Below, in pieces: positions 17,544 to 25,259 of a stretch of DNA of 56,536 nt. The notes below the pieces were generated by a model. It had not been told where the DNA came from. It saw only the letters and a list, made by a program, of their open reading frames with translations, and made no database searches. Numbering within the stretch: position 1 is the stretch's first letter; every line of letters begins with the position of its first letter. A program made the position numbers and the translations under genes. The DNA comes from Gelidibacter gilvus (GTDB taxonomy: Bacteria; Bacteroidota; Bacteroidia; Flavobacteriales; Flavobacteriaceae), in assembly GCF_004115975.1 (NCBI RefSeq), contig NZ_SDDZ01000021.1:1-56536 (forward strand). Direction: 5' to 3'.

Positions 17544-18418
17544 TTGACTTTAAACTTTAGTCCGAGAGTGATATCCGAGGAGAAGTTACCTTGATTTTTA
17601 AAAAAGACGGCGAAAATCTGATTGTAACTCAGATTGGCATAGATGCTATTGCTCAGCTTTAGGTCCGCACCCAATCCAATAATGAGCGGTAGATCAAAAG
17701 CCGTTTCATCAAGATATTCAGTTTTGGTCATGTCATTATCGTCTGTATAAGTGATAGTGGCCTTGGTGAAATTCAGGGTGGCGAACTTTGCATCACCGTA
17801 CAAACTAAATCGTGAAGTTTGAACAAACCGATAACGATATCCTAAGGAAAGCTCCGTCGTTTTATATTTGAATGCGTCTGCTTCAGTCACATGTCGCAAC
17901 TGTAAATAACCTGAATGTCTATTGTTGGCACCACCTAACATTTCGATTTCTGCACCAAACACAGCCGACTTTTCATTCTGAGGATTCCTCACAAACGGAC
18001 TGTTGGTAATCCCTCCAAAAACACCCAAGTGGAAGTCGGGTTTGAACTTGGAGTTCATAGAAACATAATCCGGATTCACAGCCCTATTAAATTGGTCAAT
18101 AAAACGCGCTAAGCTTGGTAATTTCAACTTGACTTTGGATACATCTATGGTGTTGTTGGTGAGTTCTTTTAAGGTTGATTTATACTGCTCTTGATAAATA
18201 TGATCAGCATTTTTAGTGTTGATCAATTCTGATAGTTGATTGTCCTGAGTTTTTATGAAATAACGATAATGGTCATCAATAATATTCCAAAGTAAACCCA
18301 AAGTGCCTTCAGCGGCAGTTTTTAATTGAACAGATTTGCCATCAACAGTGTAGGTTTCTTGGGCACCGACCAAGGAGTAGCTGAATAAAAAAATTGCAAT
18401 GAGAATTGATTTTTTCAT
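17540..18418 (-). CDS. Outer-membrane beta-barrel-like protein
   Basis: 292 aa from ATG at 18418; the longer frame (to 18469) is discarded because MKKSILIAIFLFSYSLVGAQ is the real signal peptide. The middle part is helical; residues of about 120-292 alternate in the manner of a barrel (FHLGVFGGIT, YLQLRHVTEAD, LSLGYRYRFVQTSRFSLYGDAKFATL) and the protein ends with an outer-membrane-type strand (DITLGLKFKVN). It is convergent with the TonB_C-like lipoprotein gene (4-base overlap). The specific role is unknown. Confidence 0.7.
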   Translation of the reverse strand: MKKSILIAIFLFSYSLVGAQETYTVDGKSVQLKTAAEGTLGLLWNIIDDHYRYFIKTQDNQLSELINTKNADHIYQEQYKSTLKELTNNTIDVSKVKLKLPSLARFIDQFNRAVNPDYVSMNSKFKPDFHLGVFGGITNSPFVRNPQNEKSAVFGAEIEMLGGANNRHSGYLQLRHVTEADAFKYKTTELSLGYRYRFVQTSRFSLYGDAKFATLNFTKATITYTDDNDMTKTEYLDETAFDLPLIIGLGADLKLSNSIYANLSYNQIFAVFFKNQGNFSSDITLGLKFKVN

Positions 18419-18468
18419 AAAACAGGAGTTGGATTCATGTAAATCTACAAAAATAAATGATAGGAACA

Positions 18469-19602
18469 CTACTTTCTATAGCTTCGATCTTTCCATGTAA
18501 AACCCTTGAAAACAGCAATGAACGCTACGTAAACACTAAAAAAAGGATAGCATAACGACGATAAAAAATAATGTTTTAAATGGTTTTTCTGATCGAAGAA
18601 ATTGGCAGCTTTATAGATTAACAGAAAATCAATACTGAACTTTATAAGAAAAATAAATAATAAGTATTGAGGTGCCATTATGCCGATGGGAACTAATAAA
18701 ACACAGCAAACCAAAAGTGCATTTTGAGAAAAAACAACAAGTCCCACAAACTTCCCAAACAGATTTTTAGATGCACTGGATTTAGCTGCCCAACGCACGC
18801 GCTGCCCAATCAAATTAGACCATGAGTTTAATGCCAAAGTGGAAACAACAGTGTGTTCGCATTTTAAATACTGAACCTTCATTTTATCGTGTTGTATGGC
18901 TTTTTCAAGTAAAAAAACATCGTCACCGCTTGCTATTTCCGAATTGCCTTCAAATCCATTAAGCGTTTTAAAAAGCTCTTTTGTATAAGCCAAATTAGCA
19001 CCATTGCACAAAAAAGGTTTGTTTACGCCGAAGCCTCCAATAGTTGCGCCTTGCAAACTTAGAACATCCAAGAGTTGGAAGTTTTGTAAAAAACCTTGGG
19101 TGTTGACGTAGGTTATTGGAGCAACAATAAAGTCAGGTCGTTGCTTTTGGATGAACTCATCAAGGCTGTTCAGCCAATATATTGGAAGCACACTATCCGC
19201 ATCTGTAGTAACAATCCAGTCATATTTAGCCTGTGAAATCGCCAAGGTAATGGCATCTTTTTTAGGTGAATTACTGGTTCTTTTATTCTTGATCACTTTG
19301 AAATTGGTTGGAGGATAACTGGTGTTTGCCGACAAGGAATTGATCAGATCTACCGAAGTGTCATCAGAATCATCATCCACAAAGATAATTTCGAAATAGT
19401 CCTTTGGATAATTCAACATTCTTATCGATTCCAAAAGTGCAGGCAGCATTTTTTCTTCATTCCTAAACGGAATAATAACACTAAAACGTGTTTTAGGTTT
19501 CAGTTGCCTCAACTCAAAAGTTTTGATACGGTCAAAGCCCAAAAGAAAACGCGCAATGAGTAGGAAGTAAATTAAAGTGATACCAAAACTAATGACAATC
19601 AT
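18469..19602 (-). CDS. Membrane glycosyltransferase family 2
   Basis: 377 aa. One N-terminal membrane helix is followed by a GT2/GT-A fold (SVIIPFRNEE at about 41-50, the DDDSDD cluster at about 76-81, DAD134-136, ASGDD as the third acidic site), the processive-type motif QRVRW, and two or three C-terminal helices. It probably transfers a sugar from a nucleotide donor to a lipid or polysaccharide acceptor at the inner membrane. Its start overlaps the end of the upstream UPF0104 gene by 4 bases, so the two are translationally coupled. The acceptor is unknown. Confidence 0.88.
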   Translation of the reverse strand: MIVISFGITLIYFLLIARFLLGFDRIKTFELRQLKPKTRFSVIIPFRNEEKMLPALLESIRMLNYPKDYFEIIFVDDDSDDTSVDLINSLSANTSYPPTNFKVIKNKRTSNSPKKDAITLAISQAKYDWIVTTDADSVLPIYWLNSLDEFIQKQRPDFIVAPITYVNTQGFLQNFQLLDVLSLQGATIGGFGVNKPFLCNGANLAYTKELFKTLNGFEGNSEIASGDDVFLLEKAIQHDKMKVQYLKCEHTVVSTLALNSWSNLIGQRVRWAAKSSASKNLFGKFVGLVVFSQNALLVCCVLLVPIGIMAPQYLLFIFLIKFSIDFLLIYKAANFFDQKNHLKHYFLSSLCYPFFSVYVAFIAVFKGFTWKDRSYRK

Positions 19603-20564
19603 GATACGGTTTTAGGAAGTTTAAACCTAAGCACATGGTAGCTGCCAATGAAGCTGGGGAATACAAAATTTAAAATCCACATTAAGGTGACAATGGATAA
19701 AATAATAAACTCAGGAACTCCAAGTAATCCGAACAAATAAACCGCCACACCACCTTTAATGACCACATCGAAAATAAAGATTGAGGGCATAATCGACGCT
19801 AATAGATACATGCTTGAGATGGCGATCATGGCTTCAAAATAACTCATCTCAACCCCAAATAAGAACAGTAGATAGTAAAACTGAAATGAAAAGATCAGAT
19901 ACCGCAACAAAGAAAACAGAACTACTTTGAAAATGATTTTGTTGGGAATTCGCCTCACAAAATTCAACAGGTTGGAAATTGTTTTCTTCTGATTATTTAG
20001 CCACTTCGTTTTAAAAGTCCAAATTAAGAGCAGGCTTATGATGCCAATCCCAGCTAGCCAAAGGAAGGTGGCACTATAGTTTAATTCGGGATGAAATCTA
20101 AGTGTGAAGTACATAAATCCAACAGCTCCAAAAATAGTGGTAATGCCCATTTGTGCAGTATTTCCGAGTAAATTCAGAACCATTATTTTTTTTCGAAACT
20201 GCGATGGATAGTATAGCGCTTTAGCACCATAATCGCCAATTCGGTTCGGGGTCAATAAAGAGGCGGTAAGTGCTCCCAAACTTTGCGATTTCGCTTCAAT
20301 AAATGAAATTTTCAAAATGGAACTTACCAAAGCTTGCCATTTTCGGATTTCCAAAAACCAGTTAAATATGCTCAAGAACGCTAGAATCAGTAATGCATTT
20401 ACGGAAATTGAGCTAAAACTCATCAAATTTTGGATGAATTGGGCAAAACTCAAATTACCATTTTGAAATAGTTTTGAATATATAAAGTAAAAAGCAGCAA
20501 CAACAAGACTTAATTTTATAAGTGCAAGCAAGAATTGTTTAGTTTTGTACGCACAATAAATCAT
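19599..20564 (-). CDS. UPF0104 / lysylphosphatidylglycerol-synthase-TM-like membrane protein
   Basis: 321 aa with eight or more predicted membrane helices. Motifs of the UPF0104 (LPG_synthase_TM) family are visible: LTPNRIGDYGAKALYYP, and the GGVAVYLFGLLGVPE segment. Members often sit next to GT2 enzymes and are thought to act as lipid or glycolipid flippases. Coupling with the GT2 gene (4-base overlap) supports a shared pathway. The start is 26 bases from the divergent barrel gene, so the promoters must overlap. Confidence 0.82.
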   Translation of the reverse strand: MIYCAYKTKQFLLALIKLSLVVAAFYFIYSKLFQNGNLSFAQFIQNLMSFSSISVNALLILAFLSIFNWFLEIRKWQALVSSILKISFIEAKSQSLGALTASLLTPNRIGDYGAKALYYPSQFRKKIMVLNLLGNTAQMGITTIFGAVGFMYFTLRFHPELNYSATFLWLAGIGIISLLLIWTFKTKWLNNQKKTISNLLNFVRRIPNKIIFKVVLFSLLRYLIFSFQFYYLLFLFGVEMSYFEAMIAISSMYLLASIMPSIFIFDVVIKGGVAVYLFGLLGVPEFIILSIVTLMWILNFVFPSFIGSYHVLRFKLPKTVS

Positions 20565-20590
20565 TATGACAAATTAAACGATATTTAGCT

Positions 20591-21229
20591 ATGATCCCAA
20601 ATCTAAAATTACAAAACTTCAGATTGCTTTTATTGCTAACAATTTTGACGACCACTGTATCTGTTGCACAGAGGGATGTTGAAAAATGGAAATTACAGTT
20701 GGCTTTGGGAGTGAACAATCCCATAGACAACGGGGAAAATGTTGGTTATTATTCTGAATACATTAATTTTCCGACCATCAATATCGGATTACAGCACATG
20801 GTATCCAGGAATTGGGGGGCGAAACTTGACTTAGGTTATAACCGAGCGACTTCAGCAGATGGTTCGTTGCCTTATAAGATGAATTATACGCGTATCAATC
20901 TTCAGGCAGTTTATGACTTTCAGGATTTAATTACTTTTCTACCGGACCGATTTGGTCTTGTTGCCCATGCTGGTCCAGGAGTAAGCATGACCAGACCCTT
21001 AGGGAAGTATGTCAATAACACCTATAATTATCCTAATGTTATGGGAGGAATGGAATTGCACTACAGAGTCTCTAAATCACTCTCAATTTTTGTCGACGGA
21101 TCTTATGTTTATTCTCTTGCGGGTAAAAATAAATATGATGTCTCAGATGGCTTTTCGTTCAAAGGAGATTTAATGTATGCCGTCGTTGGTCTTTCCCTAT
21201 CACTGAGCGGAAACAACTATTGCTTTTAA
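20591..21229 (+). CDS. Outer-membrane beta-barrel protein
   Basis: 212 aa. The signal peptide ends VSVAQ, followed by repeated amphipathic strands (WKLQLALGVNN, NIGLQHMVSRNWGAKLDLGYNRA, RFGLVAHAGPGVSM, SKSLSIFVDGSYVYSL), typical of OmpA-like or PorT-like small barrels. The ruvC start codon follows its stop directly (0-base gap), so the genes are co-transcribed. Function beyond membrane location is not evident. Confidence 0.75.
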   Translation: MIPNLKLQNFRLLLLLTILTTTVSVAQRDVEKWKLQLALGVNNPIDNGENVGYYSEYINFPTINIGLQHMVSRNWGAKLDLGYNRATSADGSLPYKMNYTRINLQAVYDFQDLITFLPDRFGLVAHAGPGVSMTRPLGKYVNNTYNYPNVMGGMELHYRVSKSLSIFVDGSYVYSLAGKNKYDVSDGFSFKGDLMYAVVGLSLSLSGNNYCF

Positions 21230-21832
21230 ATGTTGAAAGAAAAAATTATTTTAGGAATTGATCCCGGTACCACGATTATGGGTTTTGGACTTATTAAAGT
21301 GGTTGGAAAAAACATGTCGTTTATGCAGTTAAACGAACTTGATCTCAAAAAATACGACGATCATTATCTCAAACTCAAACTCATTTTTGAACGTACCATT
21401 GAACTTATTGACACGCATCATCCTGATGAAATAGCTATTGAAGCACCGTTTTTTGGAAAAAACGTGCAAAGTATGTTGAAATTGGGACGTGCTCAAGGTG
21501 TTGCTATGGCTGCAGGATTAAGCAGAGAGATTCCGATTACCGAGTATGCTCCAAAAAAAATTAAAATGGCGATTACTGGCAATGGAAATGCCAGCAAAGA
21601 ACAAGTTGCTAAAATGCTTCAAAGTTTGTTGGGACTAAAAACCTTACCAAAAAACCTGGATTCCATGGATGGTTTGGCAGCTGCGGTATGTCATTTTTAT
21701 AATTCAGGTAAAATTGAGATTGGTAAAAGCTATACAGGCTGGGCAGCTTTTGTGAAACAGAATAGTGCGCCAGTTTCCAAAGGAGGTGTGAAAAATAATC
21801 CAATTGTGGATTTGAGAAAGAAGAAAGGATAG
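21230..21832 (+). CDS. ruvC: Crossover junction endodeoxyribonuclease RuvC
   Basis: 200 aa against about 170-185 for typical RuvC; the extra residues are a basic C-terminal tail. The RNase-H fold acidic quartet is complete: Asp11 in LGIDPGT, Glu71 in AIEAPFFG, Asp144 and Asp147 in [14 protein letters not shown]. It cuts Holliday junctions together with RuvAB in homologous recombination. Translation starts directly after the preceding barrel gene, suggesting coupling. Confidence 0.97.
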   Translation: MLKEKIILGIDPGTTIMGFGLIKVVGKNMSFMQLNELDLKKYDDHYLKLKLIFERTIELIDTHHPDEIAIEAPFFGKNVQSMLKLGRAQGVAMAAGLSREIPITEYAPKKIKMAITGNGNASKEQVAKMLQSLLGLKTLPKNLDSMDGLAAAVCHFYNSGKIEIGKSYTGWAAFVKQNSAPVSKGGVKNNPIVDLRKKKG

Positions 21833-21839
21833 TTGTTCA

Positions 21840-22040
21840 GTCTGCAGTTGGCAGTCTCAGTCTCAGTCTCAGTTTTCAGTGAGGCTCTTCATCTAAAGTA
21901 ATGAGCCCTTTGTGCAACTTTTTGGAATAGCTTTTTTTAGTCATCAGTCGGCAGTTGGCAGTCATAGTATTCAGAGGATCTTCTTCAATTTTGTTCATCC
22001 CTTATGCAAATTTGTCGAATAGCTTTTTTACTTTCGTTGA
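21840..22040. repeat. Two diverged copies of a ~90-bp spacer repeat
   Basis: Copy 1 (about 21847-21937) and copy 2 (about 21953-22033) share, in order, CAGTTGGCAGTC, TTCAG.GAGG.TCTTC, CC.TTTGTGCAA-like and GAATAGCTTTTTT. Copy 1 also contains a small CAGTCT tandem run. The 296-base gap between ruvC and hemW holds nothing else recognisable. Confidence 0.55.
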
Positions 22041-22128
22041 TCAAATCTGGCGAATTTTTAAAATAGATTAGTAAAACACGCTAACCACCTTCTTGGATAA
22101 ATATCGTCAGTAAAAAACGCAGTCCATT

Positions 22129-23319
22129 TTGGCAAATAAAAATAATATCCATTCGACTAAGAATTCTTCCCCTTCGGGGAAGGTAGATGGGGATTTCGGC
22201 ATCTACATCCACATCCCATTTTGCAAACAAGCCTGTCACTACTGTGACTTCCATTTTTCGACCTCATTAAAGAAGAAAGACGAATTGGTCAATGCTTTGG
22301 CAAAAGAATTGGTGTTGCGAAAAGATGAATTCAAAAACCAAAACGTTGAAACCATCTATTTCGGAGGCGGAACCCCGAGTTTATTGTCGATTGAAGAATT
22401 ACAGTTTTTGATTGATGAAGTTTACAAAAATTATAAGGTTTCCGAAAATCCAGAAATTACCATAGAAGCCAATCCTGACGATCTAACGCATCAAAAACTT
22501 AATGACTACGCAGCTTCTCCAATCAACCGCCTTTCCATCGGCATTCAATCTTTTTTCGAAGAAGATTTAAAACTCATGAATCGCGCACACAATTCAGATG
22601 AAGCAAAAAAATGTTTGGAAGAGGCCACCAAACACTTCGATAATATTTCCATCGATTTAATTTACGGCATTCCCGGAATGAGCAACGAGCGCTGGATTCA
22701 AAATTTAGAAATAGCATTGGCCTTCAATATTCCCCATATTTCAAGTTATGCCTTAACCGTTGAGCCTAAAACCGCTTTGGCTACCTTTATTAAAAAAGGC
22801 ATTATTAAAAATGTTGATGATGATTTGGCACAAGAGCAATTTCACATCATGATTGAAAAGCTGGAAGCAGCTGGCTTTATACATTACGAACTTTCTAATT
22901 TTGGAAAGCCCGGATATTTCAGCAGAAATAATTCAGCCTATTGGCAAGGGAAACCGTATTTAGGTATTGGACCTTCGGCACATTCATTTGACGGAAAACA
23001 TCGGGGTTGGAACGTGCGAAACAATTCAAAATACATCCAATCTTTAAACGAAAATGTCATTCCCATTGAAACTGAAACCCTTTCCACCACTGACAAATAC
23101 AACGAATATGTGATGACTGGACTACGCACCATTTGGGGCGTTTCCATAGAAAAAGTGGAGAAGGAATTTGGAGAACTCTATAAAAATTATCTTTTGGAGC
23201 AATCCCAAAAACATATTATTAGACAATTATTGTATCTTGACGATGGCAAATTGCTGGTCACAAAAAAAGGCAAATTTTTGAGTGATGGCATAGCTTCTGA
23301 TCTTTTTAAAATAAATTAA
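22129..23319 (+). CDS. hemW: HemW-type radical SAM protein (oxygen-independent coproporphyrinogen oxidase-like)
   Basis: 396 aa from TTG 22129; there is no in-frame ATG before the conserved GIYIHIPFCKQACHYC motif. The radical-SAM CX3CX2C cluster is present, followed by TIYFGGGTPS, SIGIQSF, DLIYGIPG and the C-terminal winged-helix part. HemW proteins act as heme chaperones rather than true HemN enzymes. Typical homologues begin 5-8 residues before IYIHIPFC, whereas here about 23 extra codons include a CCCCTTCGGGG palindrome. The true start may be an ATT or TTG close to the motif. Confidence 0.9.
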   Translation: MANKNNIHSTKNSSPSGKVDGDFGIYIHIPFCKQACHYCDFHFSTSLKKKDELVNALAKELVLRKDEFKNQNVETIYFGGGTPSLLSIEELQFLIDEVYKNYKVSENPEITIEANPDDLTHQKLNDYAASPINRLSIGIQSFFEEDLKLMNRAHNSDEAKKCLEEATKHFDNISIDLIYGIPGMSNERWIQNLEIALAFNIPHISSYALTVEPKTALATFIKKGIIKNVDDDLAQEQFHIMIEKLEAAGFIHYELSNFGKPGYFSRNNSAYWQGKPYLGIGPSAHSFDGKHRGWNVRNNSKYIQSLNENVIPIETETLSTTDKYNEYVMTGLRTIWGVSIEKVEKEFGELYKNYLLEQSQKHIIRQLLYLDDGKLLVTKKGKFLSDGIASDLFKIN

Positions 23320-23323
23320 TTAA

Positions 23324-23358
23324 CTCTCTCAGGGTTTCAAACCCTGAGAGAGTTTTAG
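23324..23358. repeat. REP-like palindrome upstream of the RAYT gene
   Basis: CTCTCTCAGGGTTT faces AAACCCTGAGAGAG around a single-base loop, followed by TTTT. It lies 5 bases after the hemW stop and can act as its terminator. The same core recurs after the RAYT gene at 24011-24039. Confidence 0.85.
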
Positions 23359-23385
23359 AAGGAGTTTTGGAGATTTATAAATATT

Positions 23386-24003
23386 ATGGCGTCATTAGAT
23401 AAAATAGAATTCGGTCAATATTACCATATTTATAATAGAGGAAATAATGGAGATGCCATCTTCTTTGACGAAGATAATTACAGATATTTTCGCTCACTTT
23501 ACCCAAAGTATATTTACCCTATAGCAGATACTTTTTGTTGGTGCTTACTAAAAAACCATTTTCATTTTTTAATAAGGATTAAAGAACTTGATGAAATCAA
23601 GATAGACCAATTAAATGATTCTACGAATATTAGAATAAACATAGAAAAAGTTAATCCCTCAAAGCAATTTTCACATCTTTTCAATGCTTACACACAAGCT
23701 GTAAATAAAAAGTATGATCGAACAGGAAGTGTGTTTGAAAAACCTTTCAAAAGAAAATTAGTAACCTCTCAGGATTATTTTATAAAATTGATTTTTTATA
23801 TTTATAATAATCCTGTTCATCACAGATTAGCTGATACAATTTCAGATTATAAATGGTCATCATACCATTCAATCCTATCATCGATGCCAACCTATATATT
23901 AAGAAATGAAGTCATTGAATTGTTTGATGATTTGCTAAATTTTAAAATATATCATTCCAAAAATCAAGATTTTGAAGATATTAAATCTTTAATTCTGGAG
24001 TGA
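23386..24003 (+). CDS. REP-associated tyrosine transposase (RAYT, Y1_Tnp family)
   Basis: 205 aa. The N-terminus (FGQYYHIYNRG), the HUH motif H58-F-H60 in KNHFHFLI, and the C-terminal FYIYNNPVHH with the likely nucleophile Tyr138 identify a single-strand HUH/Y1 enzyme. RAYTs act on REP palindromes and are usually single-copy domesticated transposases. Here the gene sits between two near-identical perfect palindromes (23324-23353 and 24011-24039), the expected substrates. Related interrupted palindromes occur at 47.4, 50.6 and 50.8 kb. Confidence 0.92.
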   Translation: MASLDKIEFGQYYHIYNRGNNGDAIFFDEDNYRYFRSLYPKYIYPIADTFCWCLLKNHFHFLIRIKELDEIKIDQLNDSTNIRINIEKVNPSKQFSHLFNAYTQAVNKKYDRTGSVFEKPFKRKLVTSQDYFIKLIFYIYNNPVHHRLADTISDYKWSSYHSILSSMPTYILRNEVIELFDDLLNFKIYHSKNQDFEDIKSLILE

Positions 24004-24010
24004 TTTTTAA

Positions 24011-24040
24011 CCCTCTCAGGGTTATAAACCCTGAGAGGGC
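24011..24040. repeat. REP-like palindrome downstream of the RAYT gene
   Basis: CCCTCTCAGGGTT faces AACCCTGAGAGGG around ATA. It starts 8 bases after the RAYT stop and shares the CTCTCAGGGTT...AACCCTGAGAG core with the upstream palindrome. Confidence 0.85.
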
Positions 24041-24074
24041 TAAGTGATGAAAAAGTTAAAATACAAGTAAAAAG

Positions 24075-24824
24075 ATGAAAGCAACCATACAATACCAGTC
24101 AAATACCTATGTGATAGATTTATCTCAACCTCTTGATATTTCCATTCCTTTGCGCGCCACAATTAATAACGTGAATGCGTGGTATATTGGAGAACCAAAA
24201 ATTGAACCTGTTAAAACACGCGAATGGATTGGAAGCGTGAAAGCAGGCGGTGCGGTGAACTTTAACAATATCTATTTCAATCCACACGCCCATGGCACGC
24301 ATACGGAATGTATTGGGCATATTACGGAAGAATTCCATTCTATCAATAAAAATTTGAAGCAGTTTTTCTTTACCGCGGAATTGATTTCTGTCGCTCCAGA
24401 AAACTATATGAAGGATACAGTTATTTCCAGACAACAAATAGAGGTGTTGTTGAAAGGTAAAACACCTGAAGCTTTGGTTATTAGGACACTGCCAAATACA
24501 AAAGGTAAAAAAAGTCGGCATTATTCTGAGACCAATTGGACCTATTTAACCGAAGAAGCGATGGTGTTTATCCGAGAGATTGGCGTTAAACATTTGTTGA
24601 TCGACTTGCCTAGTGTGGATCGGGAGCATGATGGAGGAAAATTGACCTCTCACAAAGCTTTTTGGGATTTTGATGGCGAGCGAAGAATGGATTGCACCAT
24701 CACTGAACTCATCTACGTTAAAAATAAAATAGAGGACGGTAGTTTTCTATTGAATTTACAGATTGCTCCCTTTGTAAATGATGCGACACCAAGCAAACCT
24801 TTATTGTATAAGCTCATAGAATGA
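24075..24824 (+). CDS. Cyclase-family metal hydrolase (kynurenine formamidase-like)
   Basis: 249 aa. The PF04199 metal motif is visible as HAHGTHTECIGH (consensus HxGTHxDxxxH, with Glu in place of Asp). Further conserved pieces are LVIRTLPN and a DLPSVDREHDGG segment. The family includes arylformamidases and isatin hydrolases that cleave amide or lactam bonds using Zn or Mn. No tryptophan-catabolism neighbour supports a precise substrate. It probably acts in the cytoplasm, since no signal peptide is seen. Confidence 0.85.
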   Translation: MKATIQYQSNTYVIDLSQPLDISIPLRATINNVNAWYIGEPKIEPVKTREWIGSVKAGGAVNFNNIYFNPHAHGTHTECIGHITEEFHSINKNLKQFFFTAELISVAPENYMKDTVISRQQIEVLLKGKTPEALVIRTLPNTKGKKSRHYSETNWTYLTEEAMVFIREIGVKHLLIDLPSVDREHDGGKLTSHKAFWDFDGERRMDCTITELIYVKNKIEDGSFLLNLQIAPFVNDATPSKPLLYKLIE

Positions 24825-24825
24825 T

Positions 24826-25173
24826 ATGAAATCAACTTTATAGTTGGAGGAATTGGCGATGTTTGGATTGGGAATTTTTGCTTTTAACCAATTAGATTTT
24901 GCCTGGTGGTAGTTTTTGGTTTTAATTCTCACACCAGATATTGGCATGTTCGGATACCTAATAAACTCAAAATTTGGTGCGCTTATCTATAATATTTTCC
25001 ACCATAAGGGATTAGCTATTTTGGTTTATTTAGCGGGAATTTATTTTGCGAATGATATCGTACAACTTGCTGGGATTATCTTATTCTCACATGCTTCTTT
25101 GGATCGGGTATTTGGCTACGGACTTAAATACGAAACTTCATTTAACGATTCGCATTTGAAGCCATTAAAATGA
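24826..25173 (+). pseudogene. DUF4260 membrane protein gene with two in-frame TAG codons
   Basis: From ATG 24826 the frame reads MKSTL, TAG (24841-24843), LEELAMFGLGIFAFNQLDFAWW, TAG (24910-24912), then FLVLILTPDIGMFGYLIN and a normal DUF4260 end (RVFGYGLKYETSFNDSHL). Length (115 codons) and spacing fit an intact family member, so only two point changes break it; the second is one base from TGG, which would give the usual Trp run. There is no frameshift. Elsewhere in the window TAG ends normal genes, so suppression is unlikely. It is probably a recent pseudogene, or else sequence errors. It starts 1 base after the cyclase gene. Confidence 0.8.
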
Positions 25174-25225
25174 AATAATGGCTTCAGGTGATTAAAAATG
25201 AGTTCAGTACATCATAAATTGAGTT

Positions 25226-25245
25226 AATTGCTTAAATTTAAGTTG
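25226..25245 (+). promoter_or_regulatory. Leader element identical to that of the hybrid regulator gene
   Basis: AATTGCTTAAATTTAAGTTG, containing the perfect palindrome CTTAAATTTAAG, ends 14 bases before the ATG of the CHAT gene. The same 20 bases occur at 29912-29931, 13 bases before another start codon. It may be an operator or a translation-control element. Confidence 0.55.
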
Positions 25246-25259
25246 TTTTGAACTTGCTT

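Noticed and set aside
24826-25173. Amber codon recoding
   Set aside because: Other genes in the window, such as ruvC, end in TAG, and no suppressor tRNA is seen; a pseudogene or sequence error is simpler.
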